Assembly (NCBI RefSeq): GCF_019633745.1
Contig: NZ_CP037968.1
Span: 2,486,789-2,550,788 of the forward strand
DNA length: 64,000 nt
Reading direction: 5' to 3'
Source of the DNA: Methanofollis formosanus
Lineage (GTDB): Archaea > Halobacteriota > Methanomicrobia > Methanomicrobiales > Methanofollaceae
Part shown: one piece after another, positions 9,257-18,100 of the stretch
Layout: the number at the start of each line of letters is the position of its first letter
How positions within the stretch are numbered: position 1 is the first letter of the stretch
The notes under the pieces: model-generated
The model's database searches: none
Seen by the model: the letters and a program-made list of their open reading frames with translations, nothing else
What the model was told of the DNA's origin: nothing
Program-made: the position numbers and the translations under genes

Positions 9257-9315
9257 TTGCTGCATGGGTGGCACGTCTGAAATATTTGGTAACTTTAGTT
9301 CACACGAATCACAAC

Positions 9316-9327
9316 ATATTTAATATT
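9316..9327 (+). promoter_or_regulatory. TATA box candidate for the 9392 gene
   Basis: ATATTTAATATT lies in an AT-rich pocket of an otherwise GC-rich region, about 70 bp upstream of ATG 9392. Transcription would start near 9350. A GGGAG ribosome-binding sequence follows just before the start codon. Confidence 0.45.
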
Positions 9328-9391
9328 TGTAGACAATGACTCTGTATGCATCACCGGAAAGCAGGGCCGGTGGTGCGCGGGGGAGAATCGT

Positions 9392-9928
9392 ATGACTGGA
9401 GCAACGATGGAGCACTTCATCCCGGGGAAGGTGGCCGGGACGCGGACGGTCAGGGTGCGCGACCGTGAGTATGAACGGTTGCGTGCCCTGGGCACCGTGC
9501 GCGAGTCGTTCAGTGACGTCATCGAGCGTCTGCTCGATTTCTATGAGGCCTACAACGGCGGCGTCCACTCGAACGACCCGGAGGGGTTTGAGGGAGCAGA
9601 CCTCCCCGAGAACCCGGTCTATCGTCGGGTCGCCCTTGACCACTTTACCGGAACCCTGGCCCTGGGTGAGGATGTTTCTTTCACCATCGGCTTCGACCCG
9701 CTCGCAAGTCCGCTCGGACGGCGCGGGAAAGGTCTGGTAGCCTTTTACAAAGATGGCAGGAGATTTTGTCTGTTCAGGGTTGGAAAGGAGCATCTCTGGC
9801 TCTATTTCCCGACTGATCGGAGGGACACCGAACTTGAAGGTTGGGAACTTGTCCAGAACGTGTTCCTTGACAACTTTCTGGAAGACGGGGGGATGCACCT
9901 TATCAGGCGTCAGTACCAGACGATGTGA
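9392..9928 (+). CDS. Hypothetical protein with VapB/RHH-like N-terminus
   Basis: A 178-residue soluble protein. Residues 18-50 (TVRVRDREYERLRAL then RESFSDVIERLLD) look like the short basic strand and two helices of a ribbon-helix-helix antitoxin such as VapB, which bind DNA as dimers. The remaining 120 residues form an alpha/beta-looking domain with FYKDGRRFCLF and HLWLYFP that I do not recognise. No toxin gene is adjacent, so it may be a stand-alone regulator rather than an antitoxin. The gene has its own promoter and is followed by repeat composite A-B-C. Confidence 0.6.
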   Translation: MTGATMEHFIPGKVAGTRTVRVRDREYERLRALGTVRESFSDVIERLLDFYEAYNGGVHSNDPEGFEGADLPENPVYRRVALDHFTGTLALGEDVSFTIGFDPLASPLGRRGKGLVAFYKDGRRFCLFRVGKEHLWLYFPTDRRDTELEGWELVQNVFLDNFLEDGGMHLIRRQYQTM

Positions 9929-10024
9929 TAGGTAGGCACGTCCATCAGGAGGGACGGGTATGCAAGCCCCCTCGCCTCATTTTTGTCTTCGGGAAAATTG
10001 AAGAAAGACCTCTTTTGATAACTC

Positions 10025-10301
10025 TGTAGAATCGGGCATGAACCCTGGGTTCAAGCATACGCGATGAAAATGTATCGTTGTTCAATCGCTTTTTTTCAAG
10101 ACCAAAGAACCGGTGGGGATCGTGTTCCATCGCCGCCCCCACCTATCTTCTGTCCGTGGGGGGTCCGGGGGGTGCAACCCCCCGGCGCGAGATTCCGGGA
10201 CAGATTCTGCGATGAGGGCGGCACGCCTGATCATCACACCTTCCTCCATCCTCCCGCCGGGGGCTCTGCCTCCGGACTCCCGTGGCGATAGAGCCGGGAA
10301 G
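10025..10301 (+). repeat. Repeat composite A-B-C (long form)
   Basis: This composite fills the gap 9929-10470. Module A (about 10025-10075) holds the perfect palindrome TGAACCC-T-GGGTTCA followed by AAGCATACGCGATGAAAAT. Module B (10132-10224) is bounded by GCCGCCCCC and GGGCGGCAC and contains CTATCTTC, an inner GC-rich hairpin (GGTCCGGGGGG / CCCCCCGG) and CGCGAGAT. Module C (10239-10301) is bounded by CTTCC and GGGAAG with a CCGGGGGC/GCCTCCGG hairpin. Copies recur throughout the window. I see no credible gene in this gap; 10302-10470 holds no other feature apart from sequence leading to the next start. Confidence 0.85.
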
Positions 10302-10470
10302 ACATAATTGATGAACCGAAAGGAGGTATTGTCATCTCCACCTATCCTGATGCGGGTAGATCAGGGAGCGGCCAACTCCCCGCACAAAACCCACTTCGGA
10401 TAATTGCCCCAGAGCCCGTGCGTTCAGTTGACGATTCAGATTCTTCTTTTGTCTCTCTTGATTCTGTTAG

Positions 10471-12291
10471 ATGAAGAATCATTTAGATATGATTTGGAAT
10501 TACAATCTACTGTCTATGTATTACGCACGGCATCACCAGATCGTACTCTGTATCCTTCTCTCGCTCATTCTGATCGGACCTTCGTCGGCCCTCTACGATT
10601 TTGAGGGGGTTCCCTTCGACGTAACGGCGCAGGGGGAGGTGCAGGGGGATGTCCGCACCTTCGGGACCTACGGCCTTGCCATCCCGCCGGTCGAATGCTC
10701 CTTCTCCCTCAACCATACCCCGCGATATGCCCGCGCCTACTGCGGGGTCTGGGGCGGCAATGAGCGGTACACCGGGTGGGTGGAGATGACGGTGAACGAC
10801 CACCCGCCGGTCCGCGTCTCCCTCGGGGGTGTCGACGACGCCGGCGACGCCGCCCTCATCTCGGGCCACGGGGTCGCCTGGGAGGGGTGGGATCTCACCG
10901 GTCTGCTCAGGCCCGGCGAGAACACCGTGACCGTCACGACCAGTCGGGGCGAGACCGGGAACCGGCTGGACGGCCGCGTCTATGCCCTGCAGGTCGTCGC
11001 CGTCGAGGAAGATCCCGCCCGGCCCCTCACCCGCTACTGGATCGCGGAGGGCAACGAGAACCTCCATGGGGAGGGATGGGCCGGCGACCTCCAGACCAGA
11101 AAAGACGAGACCTCTATCTCGTTCGGCGGGGTGAAGGAGCAGGTCGCCGGGGCGCGCCTCACCCTCCTCCTCCTTGCCACCCAGAAGGGGCAGCCCGACT
11201 ACGCCACCTTCAACGGCCATGACCTGGGGAGCGTGGCCGGGGGCGAGTACCTCCCTGGCGCTCGCGACATCGGTGACGAGCGTTCCTTCAATGCAGACGG
11301 CGGCGAGGGGACGCGCTCCAGGTACGTCGACGCCGAGACCTTCGACGTGACCGACCTGGCGGGCGAGACCAACACCCTCACCATTGCGCGGGGCAGAGAC
11401 CTCGACGGCGACGGTTCGATCTCGTCCACCGGGGCGACGCCCGAGGGCGAGGACTATCTCCACCCGGTCCTGGCCGTCCTCGCGGTACAGCCGGCCGCCA
11501 CCTCCCCGGCCCCTGACCTCTCTCTCGGCGACCTCGCGGTCTCGGGGGCGTACACCGGGAGGACCGCCGACCTCCAGGCCGTCCTCAGGAATGCCGGGTC
11601 GCTGCCCGGGGCCCCGGTGACGGTGCGGTGGACAGTGGACGGTGCGGTGATCGCGGAAGAGACAGTCGTCCCGGCGGCACGCGGCGTCCAGACGGTGCAC
11701 GCCACCTGGGACGCCGTCGAGGGCCGGCACGAGATCGCTGCCGTCGTTTCGGCGGCGGGCGACCGCGGCACCGGCGACAACGGTGTCGCCCGGAGCGTGA
11801 CGGTTGGGGCGCTCCCCGACCTGGCGGTCGATATCGACGAACCGTACCGGGCGGACGGCGCTGGCCCGGCCCCGACCTCCTCTCCTCTCCCCTTCCCACT
11901 CGCGGCCTGGGCGCTCGGGGTCGCCGCGCTTGCGGCGGGCAGGAAGTCGAGAGGGACATGTCTCCTCGTGCTCCTCCTCGTCGCCGCGGTGACGGTGGTG
12001 CCTGCCGGCGCCGCCGGAGCGTATGAGCAGTATGAAGTGCCGGTCGAGGTGAAGAATCTCGGCGGGAGCGACGCCGCGCCCTTCCAGGTCACGGTCTACC
12101 TGGACGGCGAGAAGGTCGCCGCGCTCTCTCTGGAGGCCGGGCTTGCGGCCGGCGGCACCGAACACCTGAAGGTCCCGCTCTCCACCACGCCCGGCGACCA
12201 TACCCTCAGGGTCGTCGCCGACGAGAACGGGGTGATCGAGGAGAGCGACACGAACAACAACGCGGCGGAGGGCCGGTATGCGTTCCCATAA
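10471..12291 (+). CDS. DUF3344/CARDB surface protein with internal membrane hairpin
   Basis: A 606-residue exported protein. The start is uncertain: ATG 10471 or ATG 10516, the latter giving MYYARHHQIVLCILLSLILI, a plausible signal peptide. A DUF3344-type beta-rich domain (about residues 40-340, with YWIAEGNENLHGEGWAGD) is followed by a CARDB adhesion-like domain from about 347. A second CARDB begins at about 448 (LPDLAVDIDEP) but is interrupted by two hydrophobic stretches at about 471-491 and 496-517, and resumes with YEVPVEVKNLGG. The gene overlaps the next by 14 bp. Function is unknown; probably cell-envelope bound. Confidence 0.8.
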   Translation: MKNHLDMIWNYNLLSMYYARHHQIVLCILLSLILIGPSSALYDFEGVPFDVTAQGEVQGDVRTFGTYGLAIPPVECSFSLNHTPRYARAYCGVWGGNERYTGWVEMTVNDHPPVRVSLGGVDDAGDAALISGHGVAWEGWDLTGLLRPGENTVTVTTSRGETGNRLDGRVYALQVVAVEEDPARPLTRYWIAEGNENLHGEGWAGDLQTRKDETSISFGGVKEQVAGARLTLLLLATQKGQPDYATFNGHDLGSVAGGEYLPGARDIGDERSFNADGGEGTRSRYVDAETFDVTDLAGETNTLTIARGRDLDGDGSISSTGATPEGEDYLHPVLAVLAVQPAATSPAPDLSLGDLAVSGAYTGRTADLQAVLRNAGSLPGAPVTVRWTVDGAVIAEETVVPAARGVQTVHATWDAVEGRHEIAAVVSAAGDRGTGDNGVARSVTVGALPDLAVDIDEPYRADGAGPAPTSSPLPFPLAAWALGVAALAAGRKSRGTCLLVLLLVAAVTVVPAGAAGAYEQYEVPVEVKNLGGSDAAPFQVTVYLDGEKVAALSLEAGLAAGGTEHLKVPLSTTPGDHTLRVVADENGVIEESDTNNNAAEGRYAFP

Positions 12292-13237
12292 CCTGGCGCT
12301 GGTCCTCTTCCTGCTCTCCGTGGTCGTCGTCCCGGCCTCGGCCACCTATGCCGCCGACCACCCCCTGACCCCGGTGTATGCCGAGACCGTCCACGGCGGG
12401 TACCTCTACACCCTGGGCAACAGCACCTATTCGGGCACCCTCGAACCCGGCGCCACCTATACGGTCGCGTACGAGGGCCTGCTCCCCGAGGGTGCGGAGG
12501 TTGGGTTTGCCCGCCTGTACCTGTACTGGGCATGGAGTAAAGACGGGCAGGCCGCGGTCTATCCGGCGGTGGACGTCGCGGCCGACGGCACCTCCCTCGA
12601 GCGGGTCGCCCGTTACACCGACTCCAAGGGTTTTGTCTCAAAGAACGACTTTTTCTCAGGCGTCGACGTCTACGCCCTCCCCGACCTCGCCCCTGGCCGC
12701 CCGCTCACGGTGACCGGGACGAACTCTGCCGAAGGAAACGCCACCTTTGTCGTGCAGGGTGCGGCGGTGCTGCTGGTCTACGAAGATCCCGCCGCCCCCG
12801 AGAAGATGCTCTGGGTGCAGGAGGGCGCCGACCTCCTGTACAGCAACTACGGCATCACCCCCGAGATGGCCACGGCGCAGACGACCTTCGACGGCGAGAT
12901 CGATATGGGCAGGGTGAAGTCGGCCACCCTCTTCCTGGCGGCCCCCTCCGCGGGGTACACCACCGCCGACCTCCCCGAGAAGAACCGCATCGCCATGAAC
13001 CGCGGCGGCGAGAGCGGTCTGCCGTCCTTTATCCAGTCCATCATCGACCTCGTCTTCCCCTCGGCCAACGGCAAGACCTGGATCGACGCCTTCGATGCCG
13101 ACGAAGAACGGCAGGTGGGCACCGACCGGCGGGACGTCACCCCCTGGCTCCGTTCGTCAGGGAACACCGTCGAGGTGCAGGACCGTGGAGACTACCTCCA
13201 GTTCACCAACGCCGTCCTGGAGGTGGAGATGCGATGA
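12278..13237 (+). CDS. Secreted DUF3344-family protein
   Basis: A 319-residue protein starting at ATG 12278 with a clear signal peptide (LALVLFLLSVVVVPASA, cleavage near residue 24). The mature part is beta-rich and DUF3344-like: HGGYLYTLGNSTYSG, ARLYLYWAWSKDGQ, and LWVQEGADLLYSNYG, the last matching the YWxAEGxxxL pattern of its neighbours. It has no C-terminal membrane anchor, so it may be released or bound to other envelope proteins. Start and stop overlap both neighbours, indicating one operon with the ABC transporter genes that follow. Confidence 0.8.
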   Translation: MRSHNLALVLFLLSVVVVPASATYAADHPLTPVYAETVHGGYLYTLGNSTYSGTLEPGATYTVAYEGLLPEGAEVGFARLYLYWAWSKDGQAAVYPAVDVAADGTSLERVARYTDSKGFVSKNDFFSGVDVYALPDLAPGRPLTVTGTNSAEGNATFVVQGAAVLLVYEDPAAPEKMLWVQEGADLLYSNYGITPEMATAQTTFDGEIDMGRVKSATLFLAAPSAGYTTADLPEKNRIAMNRGGESGLPSFIQSIIDLVFPSANGKTWIDAFDADEERQVGTDRRDVTPWLRSSGNTVEVQDRGDYLQFTNAVLEVEMR

Positions 13238-13899
13238 CCGCGGCGATCGAGGTGACAGGCCTGGGCAAACGCTACTCCCCTGCCGTCGAGGCCCTGCGGG
13301 ACGTGGACCTCCGGGTCGAGAGCGGTGAGTTCGTCGCACTTCTCGGGAAGAGCGGGAGCGGCAAGAGCACCCTCTTGAACATCCTCGGCGGCCTGGACCA
13401 TCCCGATAGGGGGAACGTCAGGGTCGCCGGAGTAGGGGTCGACTATACCGACCGCACCGCCCTGGTCGCCCTCCGCCGGCAGACCGTCGGTTTTGTCTTC
13501 CAGGACTTCTCGCTCATCCCGACGATGACGGCCCTGGAAAATGTGGCCTACCCGCTTCTCTTCAACTATCAGGATCGAAAGACGCGGGAGGCGCGGGCCG
13601 CCGCCCTCCTCGAGCGCGTCGGCCTGGCGCACCGGCGCGGCCACTACCCGCACCAGATGAGCGGCGGCGAGCAGCAGCGGGTGGCGGTGGCGCGGGCACT
13701 GGTCGGCCGCCCCGCCATCATCCTCGCCGACGAACCGACCGGAAACCTCGACACCGCCACCAGTGCGGAGATCATCGCCCTCCTCAGAGAGATCAACCGG
13801 GAGGACGGGACCACGCTCCTCGTCGTCACCCATGACCCGGACGTCGGGGCCGAGGCCGACCGCGTCGTCGTGATGCAGGACGGGCAGGTGGTCGCATGA
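13234..13899 (+). CDS. MacB/LolD-type ABC transporter ATPase
   Basis: A 221-residue ATPase with Walker A GKSGSGKST (about residues 38-46), Q-loop VFQDFSLIPTM, signature MSGGEQQRVAVARAL (about 142), Walker B IILADEPTGNLD (about 164) and H-loop VVTHD. It belongs to the MacB/LolD/FtsE group, which powers FtsX-type permeases in lipoprotein, peptide or cell-wall functions rather than bulk import. It overlaps the preceding DUF3344 gene by 4 bp and the permease by 4 bp. A role in exporting or anchoring the neighbouring surface proteins is likely but not shown. Confidence 0.92.
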   Translation: MTAAIEVTGLGKRYSPAVEALRDVDLRVESGEFVALLGKSGSGKSTLLNILGGLDHPDRGNVRVAGVGVDYTDRTALVALRRQTVGFVFQDFSLIPTMTALENVAYPLLFNYQDRKTREARAAALLERVGLAHRRGHYPHQMSGGEQQRVAVARALVGRPAIILADEPTGNLDTATSAEIIALLREINREDGTTLLVVTHDPDVGAEADRVVVMQDGQVVA

Positions 13900-15110
13900 A
13901 AGTCCTCGACTTTTTCCTCCTTGCCGCCAGGCAGGTCTCGCGCAAACGGATGCGGGCGTGCCTGACCATCATCGGGATCGCCGTCGGGATCGCTGCGGTC
14001 ATCGGCACGGTCTCGCTCGGCGAGGGGATCAGGGCCCAGGCGGTCAGTGCGATCGAGGCGCAGTCAGACCTCACCCTCCTTGAGGTGACGGCCGGCCAGC
14101 AGGGAGGGGTCGTCCAGTTCGTGACGCCCTCCAGGGCACAGGCCGTCGCCGGCATCCCCGGTGTCGTCGCCACCGCCCCGATACTGAGGGACGCCTTCGC
14201 CTCTGAACGGCAGACCTATCTCGCGGTCATGGGGGTCGACGCCGCACCCTTCGACGCGGTGGTCTCCCCCTCCTATGCCCAGGGCCGGGCCCCGCAGCCC
14301 GGCACCAACGAGGTCGTGCTCGGCGCCGACCTCGCCGAGAGCCTGCGCCGGTACGAGGGCGTGCGGGTCGGCGATCCCATGACCGTGCTGGTGCGCGAGT
14401 ACGCCGATACCGGGTCGCCCGAGGACCGGCGGGTCACGCTTCTCCCGGTCGGCGTCCTCGCTGAAAGAGGCGACGCCCTGGACACCACCCTCGTCTGCGA
14501 CCTCTCGTATCTGGAAGGAGTGCGGGACCGGTCAGGCACCTACGACGGCGTCCTGGTCAGGACCGCCACCAGCGCCGATGTCTTCCCGGTGGTGGCGGAG
14601 GTGAAGGCGCTGGGCCTCGGGGTCGAGGGGTCCTTTGAGGAGATCGATGCGGTGAACCGTCTGATGGACCTGGTGATCCTCGTCCTCGCGTTCTTTGCCG
14701 CCGTCTCCCTGGTGGTCGGGGCGCTGATGATCATGACCACGATGGTCACCTCGGTCTATGAACGCCGGCACGAGATCGGGATCGCCATGGCGGTCGGGGC
14801 CTCGCCGCGCGAGGTGCTGGCCCTGGTCCTCATGGAATGTGCAACAATCGGACTGGTCGGCGGGATCGTCGGCGACGTGCTCGGTCTAGCGTTCGCCGGG
14901 GTGATCGAGACGGTCGGCAAACCCCTGCTCGTCGCCGCCCTCGGCGAGGGCTTTGCCGGGCTTGCGGGCTCACAGATCACCCTGGTCACGCCGCCGCTCC
15001 TCCTCCTTGGGGTCGGGGCGGCGGTGGCGCTCTCGGTGCTCTCGGGACTGTACCCCGGCCTGCTTGCGGCCAGACAGGACCCGGTCGAGGCGATCAGGTC
15101 GAGGAGGTAG
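13896..15110 (+). CDS. FtsX/MacB-type ABC permease
   Basis: A 404-residue permease with the MacB plan. It has an N-terminal membrane helix (LTIIGIAVGIAAVIGTVSLG, about residues 28-47), a large outward domain (about 45-250) and three further helices from about 255 to 395. FtsX signature blocks are YERRHEIGIAMAVGAS and a C-terminal ARQDPVEAIRSR. It partners the ATPase encoded just upstream. No separate MacA-like adaptor is present; the flanking DUF3344 proteins occupy that place in the operon. The next gene starts five bases after the stop. Confidence 0.9.
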   Translation: MKVLDFFLLAARQVSRKRMRACLTIIGIAVGIAAVIGTVSLGEGIRAQAVSAIEAQSDLTLLEVTAGQQGGVVQFVTPSRAQAVAGIPGVVATAPILRDAFASERQTYLAVMGVDAAPFDAVVSPSYAQGRAPQPGTNEVVLGADLAESLRRYEGVRVGDPMTVLVREYADTGSPEDRRVTLLPVGVLAERGDALDTTLVCDLSYLEGVRDRSGTYDGVLVRTATSADVFPVVAEVKALGLGVEGSFEEIDAVNRLMDLVILVLAFFAAVSLVVGALMIMTTMVTSVYERRHEIGIAMAVGASPREVLALVLMECATIGLVGGIVGDVLGLAFAGVIETVGKPLLVAALGEGFAGLAGSQITLVTPPLLLLGVGAAVALSVLSGLYPGLLAARQDPVEAIRSRR

Positions 15111-15115
15111 ATGAG

Positions 15116-18100
15116 ATGATGAGAGATAAAATGAGAAAAGAAGAACGATTCGGAGTGCTGCTCTGCCTCCTTGCCCTCCTCCTGCTCCCGGCGGCGGCGT
15201 CGGCCGACTCCTATGTCGGCGGGATCCCACTCTCGACCGAGGAGCAAGGGACGGTCTCCGGCGGGGTGTATATCGACGCCTATCCCGGATTTGCAACCTC
15301 GGCCGAGAAGACCTTCACCCTCCCCGCCGGGGCCGAGGTGAAGTGGGCCCGGCTCTATGTCGCGGTCTACTGCGGCAACCAGCAGGAGAACTATGCCGGC
15401 AAGGTGACCGTCTCCGCGGACGGGGGCGGCGGGGTCGAGACTTATGCCGATGACCTGAATGTCGAGTACTCCTTCCCCGGCGAGGGGGGTACCGGCCCGG
15501 TCCAGGTCAACGACCACTGCACCAGGGTGACGAGCGACTACCTGGCATGGTACGACGTAGCGTCCTGCATCCGGGGCGACGACCTGAAGGTGAAAGTCTC
15601 GACCGAGAAGACCGACGCGAAGTTCGACGGTCGGATCAAGTGCGTCGCCCTTGTCGCCGCCTATGACGACGGCGACGGCGACACGGTGCACTACTGGATC
15701 AACCAGGGGCATGACACCGACTCGTACATGGCCGACGAGAACGGGAAACCGTATGTCGGGGAGACCGAGTTCGGGACCGGGGCGCTGGAGGCCGAAGGGG
15801 ACGAGGCCGCGCTCTCGGTGCTGTACCTCGCCTCTGAGAACGGGATCTATCGGTTCGGCGGGGAGACGCTGGACGGCGAATCTCGTCCGCGTGATTATTT
15901 CGGGTCAGAGCGCTGGGACGTCGTCGACCTCCTCCAACCGGGCAGAGACGCCGCCCTCACCTATGACCGGAAGGACTCGGAGACCTTCTACAAGATCTTC
16001 CTCTCGGCCCTGACGGTGCGGTACGCCGAGCGCGATGCCGGGTCCATCGCGGTGAACTCGGTACCCGCCGGCGCAGTCGTCTATATCGACGACGAGGAGC
16101 AGGAGGAGGAGACCAACACCACGGTCTCCGGCCTGGAGATCGGCACCCATACTGTCCGGGTGAAGATGGAAGGCTACCCGGCCCCTGAGGAGCGGGAGGT
16201 CGAGGTCGAGAAGGGCACGACAGCGACGGTGACGTTCGTTCTGGAGCGGCCGTCGGGTTCGATCAGCGTTTCATCCGAACCCACCGGTGCGGCGGTCTAT
16301 CTCGACGGCAAGGAGACCGGGGCCACGACTGACACTCTCCTCGAGAACGTACCGGTCGGAGAGCACACCCTCATCCTCAGGCTTGACGGCTATGACGACC
16401 ACACCGAAGAGGTGGAGGTCGCCGAGGGCGAGACGGCCGAGGTCGCGGCCATTCTTACTGCATCCTCATCAGGCGGCGGCGGAGGCTCTGACGGCGGCGA
16501 CGACGAGGCAGATGAGGAAGGCACCGGGTACGCCGGCGGCGCGTTCAAAGTGATCGCCCGCGGTGCGGTCGCCGGCAATCTCACTCTGACCACCGCCGGG
16601 ATGTACACCGGTCTGCTCGCTCCCGGCGACAGCACGACCTTCACCGTCCCCCTCGACCCGCCGGCGGACGCCCGTCTCACCTGGGGCCGCCTGTACCTCT
16701 TCACCACCTGGGGACACGACGAGGAGCAGCGCGCCGGCCAGCAGGCAGAGGCCGCGGTGACCGTGGGCGGGACATTGGTCCCGATAGACCGGCGGTACAG
16801 CGACCGGAAGGGCGAAGGGGCCTATGACTATCCGGTCGAGACCCTGGCGTACAATGTCACGCCCCATCTTGGCTCCGGCGACCACGACCTCGCGGTCGCG
16901 GTCACCAACACCGGCAAGGAGGGGGCGACCTTTGCCCTGTACGGGTGTGCCCTCCTGACCCTCTCCGAAGAACCCGGGGCGCCGGTGCGGGAGTACTGGG
17001 TGGCGGAAGGGGCGGACGCCCTTCGCGCCGACGAAGGTGCCGGGATCACGTCTGAGGAGGCCTCCACCACGGTCAGGTTCACCGGCATCCCCTCGCCAGA
17101 GACGGTCTCCGCCGCCAGAATGACGGTGGCGAGTACGGCGGCGACCGGGGTCGAGGGGGAGGAACATGTGGTCGTCTTCAATGGGGCCGAATGGGAGAAC
17201 CCTCTCCAGGGCGGTTCGTCGGCGGTCAGCACCGCCACCTTTGACGTCAGGCCCTATCTCGAAGAGGGCGAATCGTCGGTTGCGATCCGGAGCGTCGACA
17301 CCGGGAAGAAGGGGGACTATATGGAGAACCGCGTCGTGGCCCTGGTCCTGACGCGGGGCGCCTCCTCGTCGGCGGCGACACCGGCGCCCGGAGCGACGTC
17401 GTCATCGTCGGTCGGGACCGCCCCCGATCAGGGTGGCCTGCAGACCTCCGCGGACGCCGGCGGTGATGCGGCCGGAGCAGAGGGAGAAAATCCGATCTTC
17501 TCCTGGTTCGCCTCGTTGTGGTCGGCGTTCCTGGGCCTGTTCGGGATCCAGACCGACGACCCGGCCCATGCCCCTGAGGTCAGGGCCGCGGAGGACGAAG
17601 AGGCGCCGGTTCCGGCCGCGGGGGTGACCGAGCCGGCCCCGTCGGAGGCCGTGCTTGCCCTCACCTCCACGCCCTCGTACGCCCTCATCTCGCTGGACGG
17701 TGCGTACCTCGGCAGGACCACCCCGTACACCCTTGGCCCCCTCACGCCGGGCCGCCACACGCTCAGGCTCGAACACGAGGGATGCCCGGCCTTCGAGTCG
17801 GTCTTCGACCTCGCCGGCGAGCAGACGCTTGCCGTCGATCTCGAGGCCGGGACGCCGGTCCTCACCGGGGGACTGGCCGAGACCGAGCGTGACGGCACCG
17901 GGTGCATCCTGGTGGAGTCGAAGCCTGACGGCGTGGAGATCGTCTTTGACGGCCGGACTTTGCCGGTGAAGACGCCCTACCTGATCTGCGGGGTGAAGCC
18001 CGGCCTCCACACCGTGAAGGTGAAGGGGAAGCGCGGCCAGTTCGGGGTCGACAAAATGAAGTGTTCAGTTGAACCCGGGGTGGTGACCGCCCTCCTCTTC

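Noticed and set aside
10471-12291. Two separate genes joined by a frameshift
   Set aside because: The reading frame is continuous, with no in-frame stop or obvious internal ribosome-binding site before the second half. The interrupted CARDB domain resumes in phase, so I kept one gene and reported the oddity.
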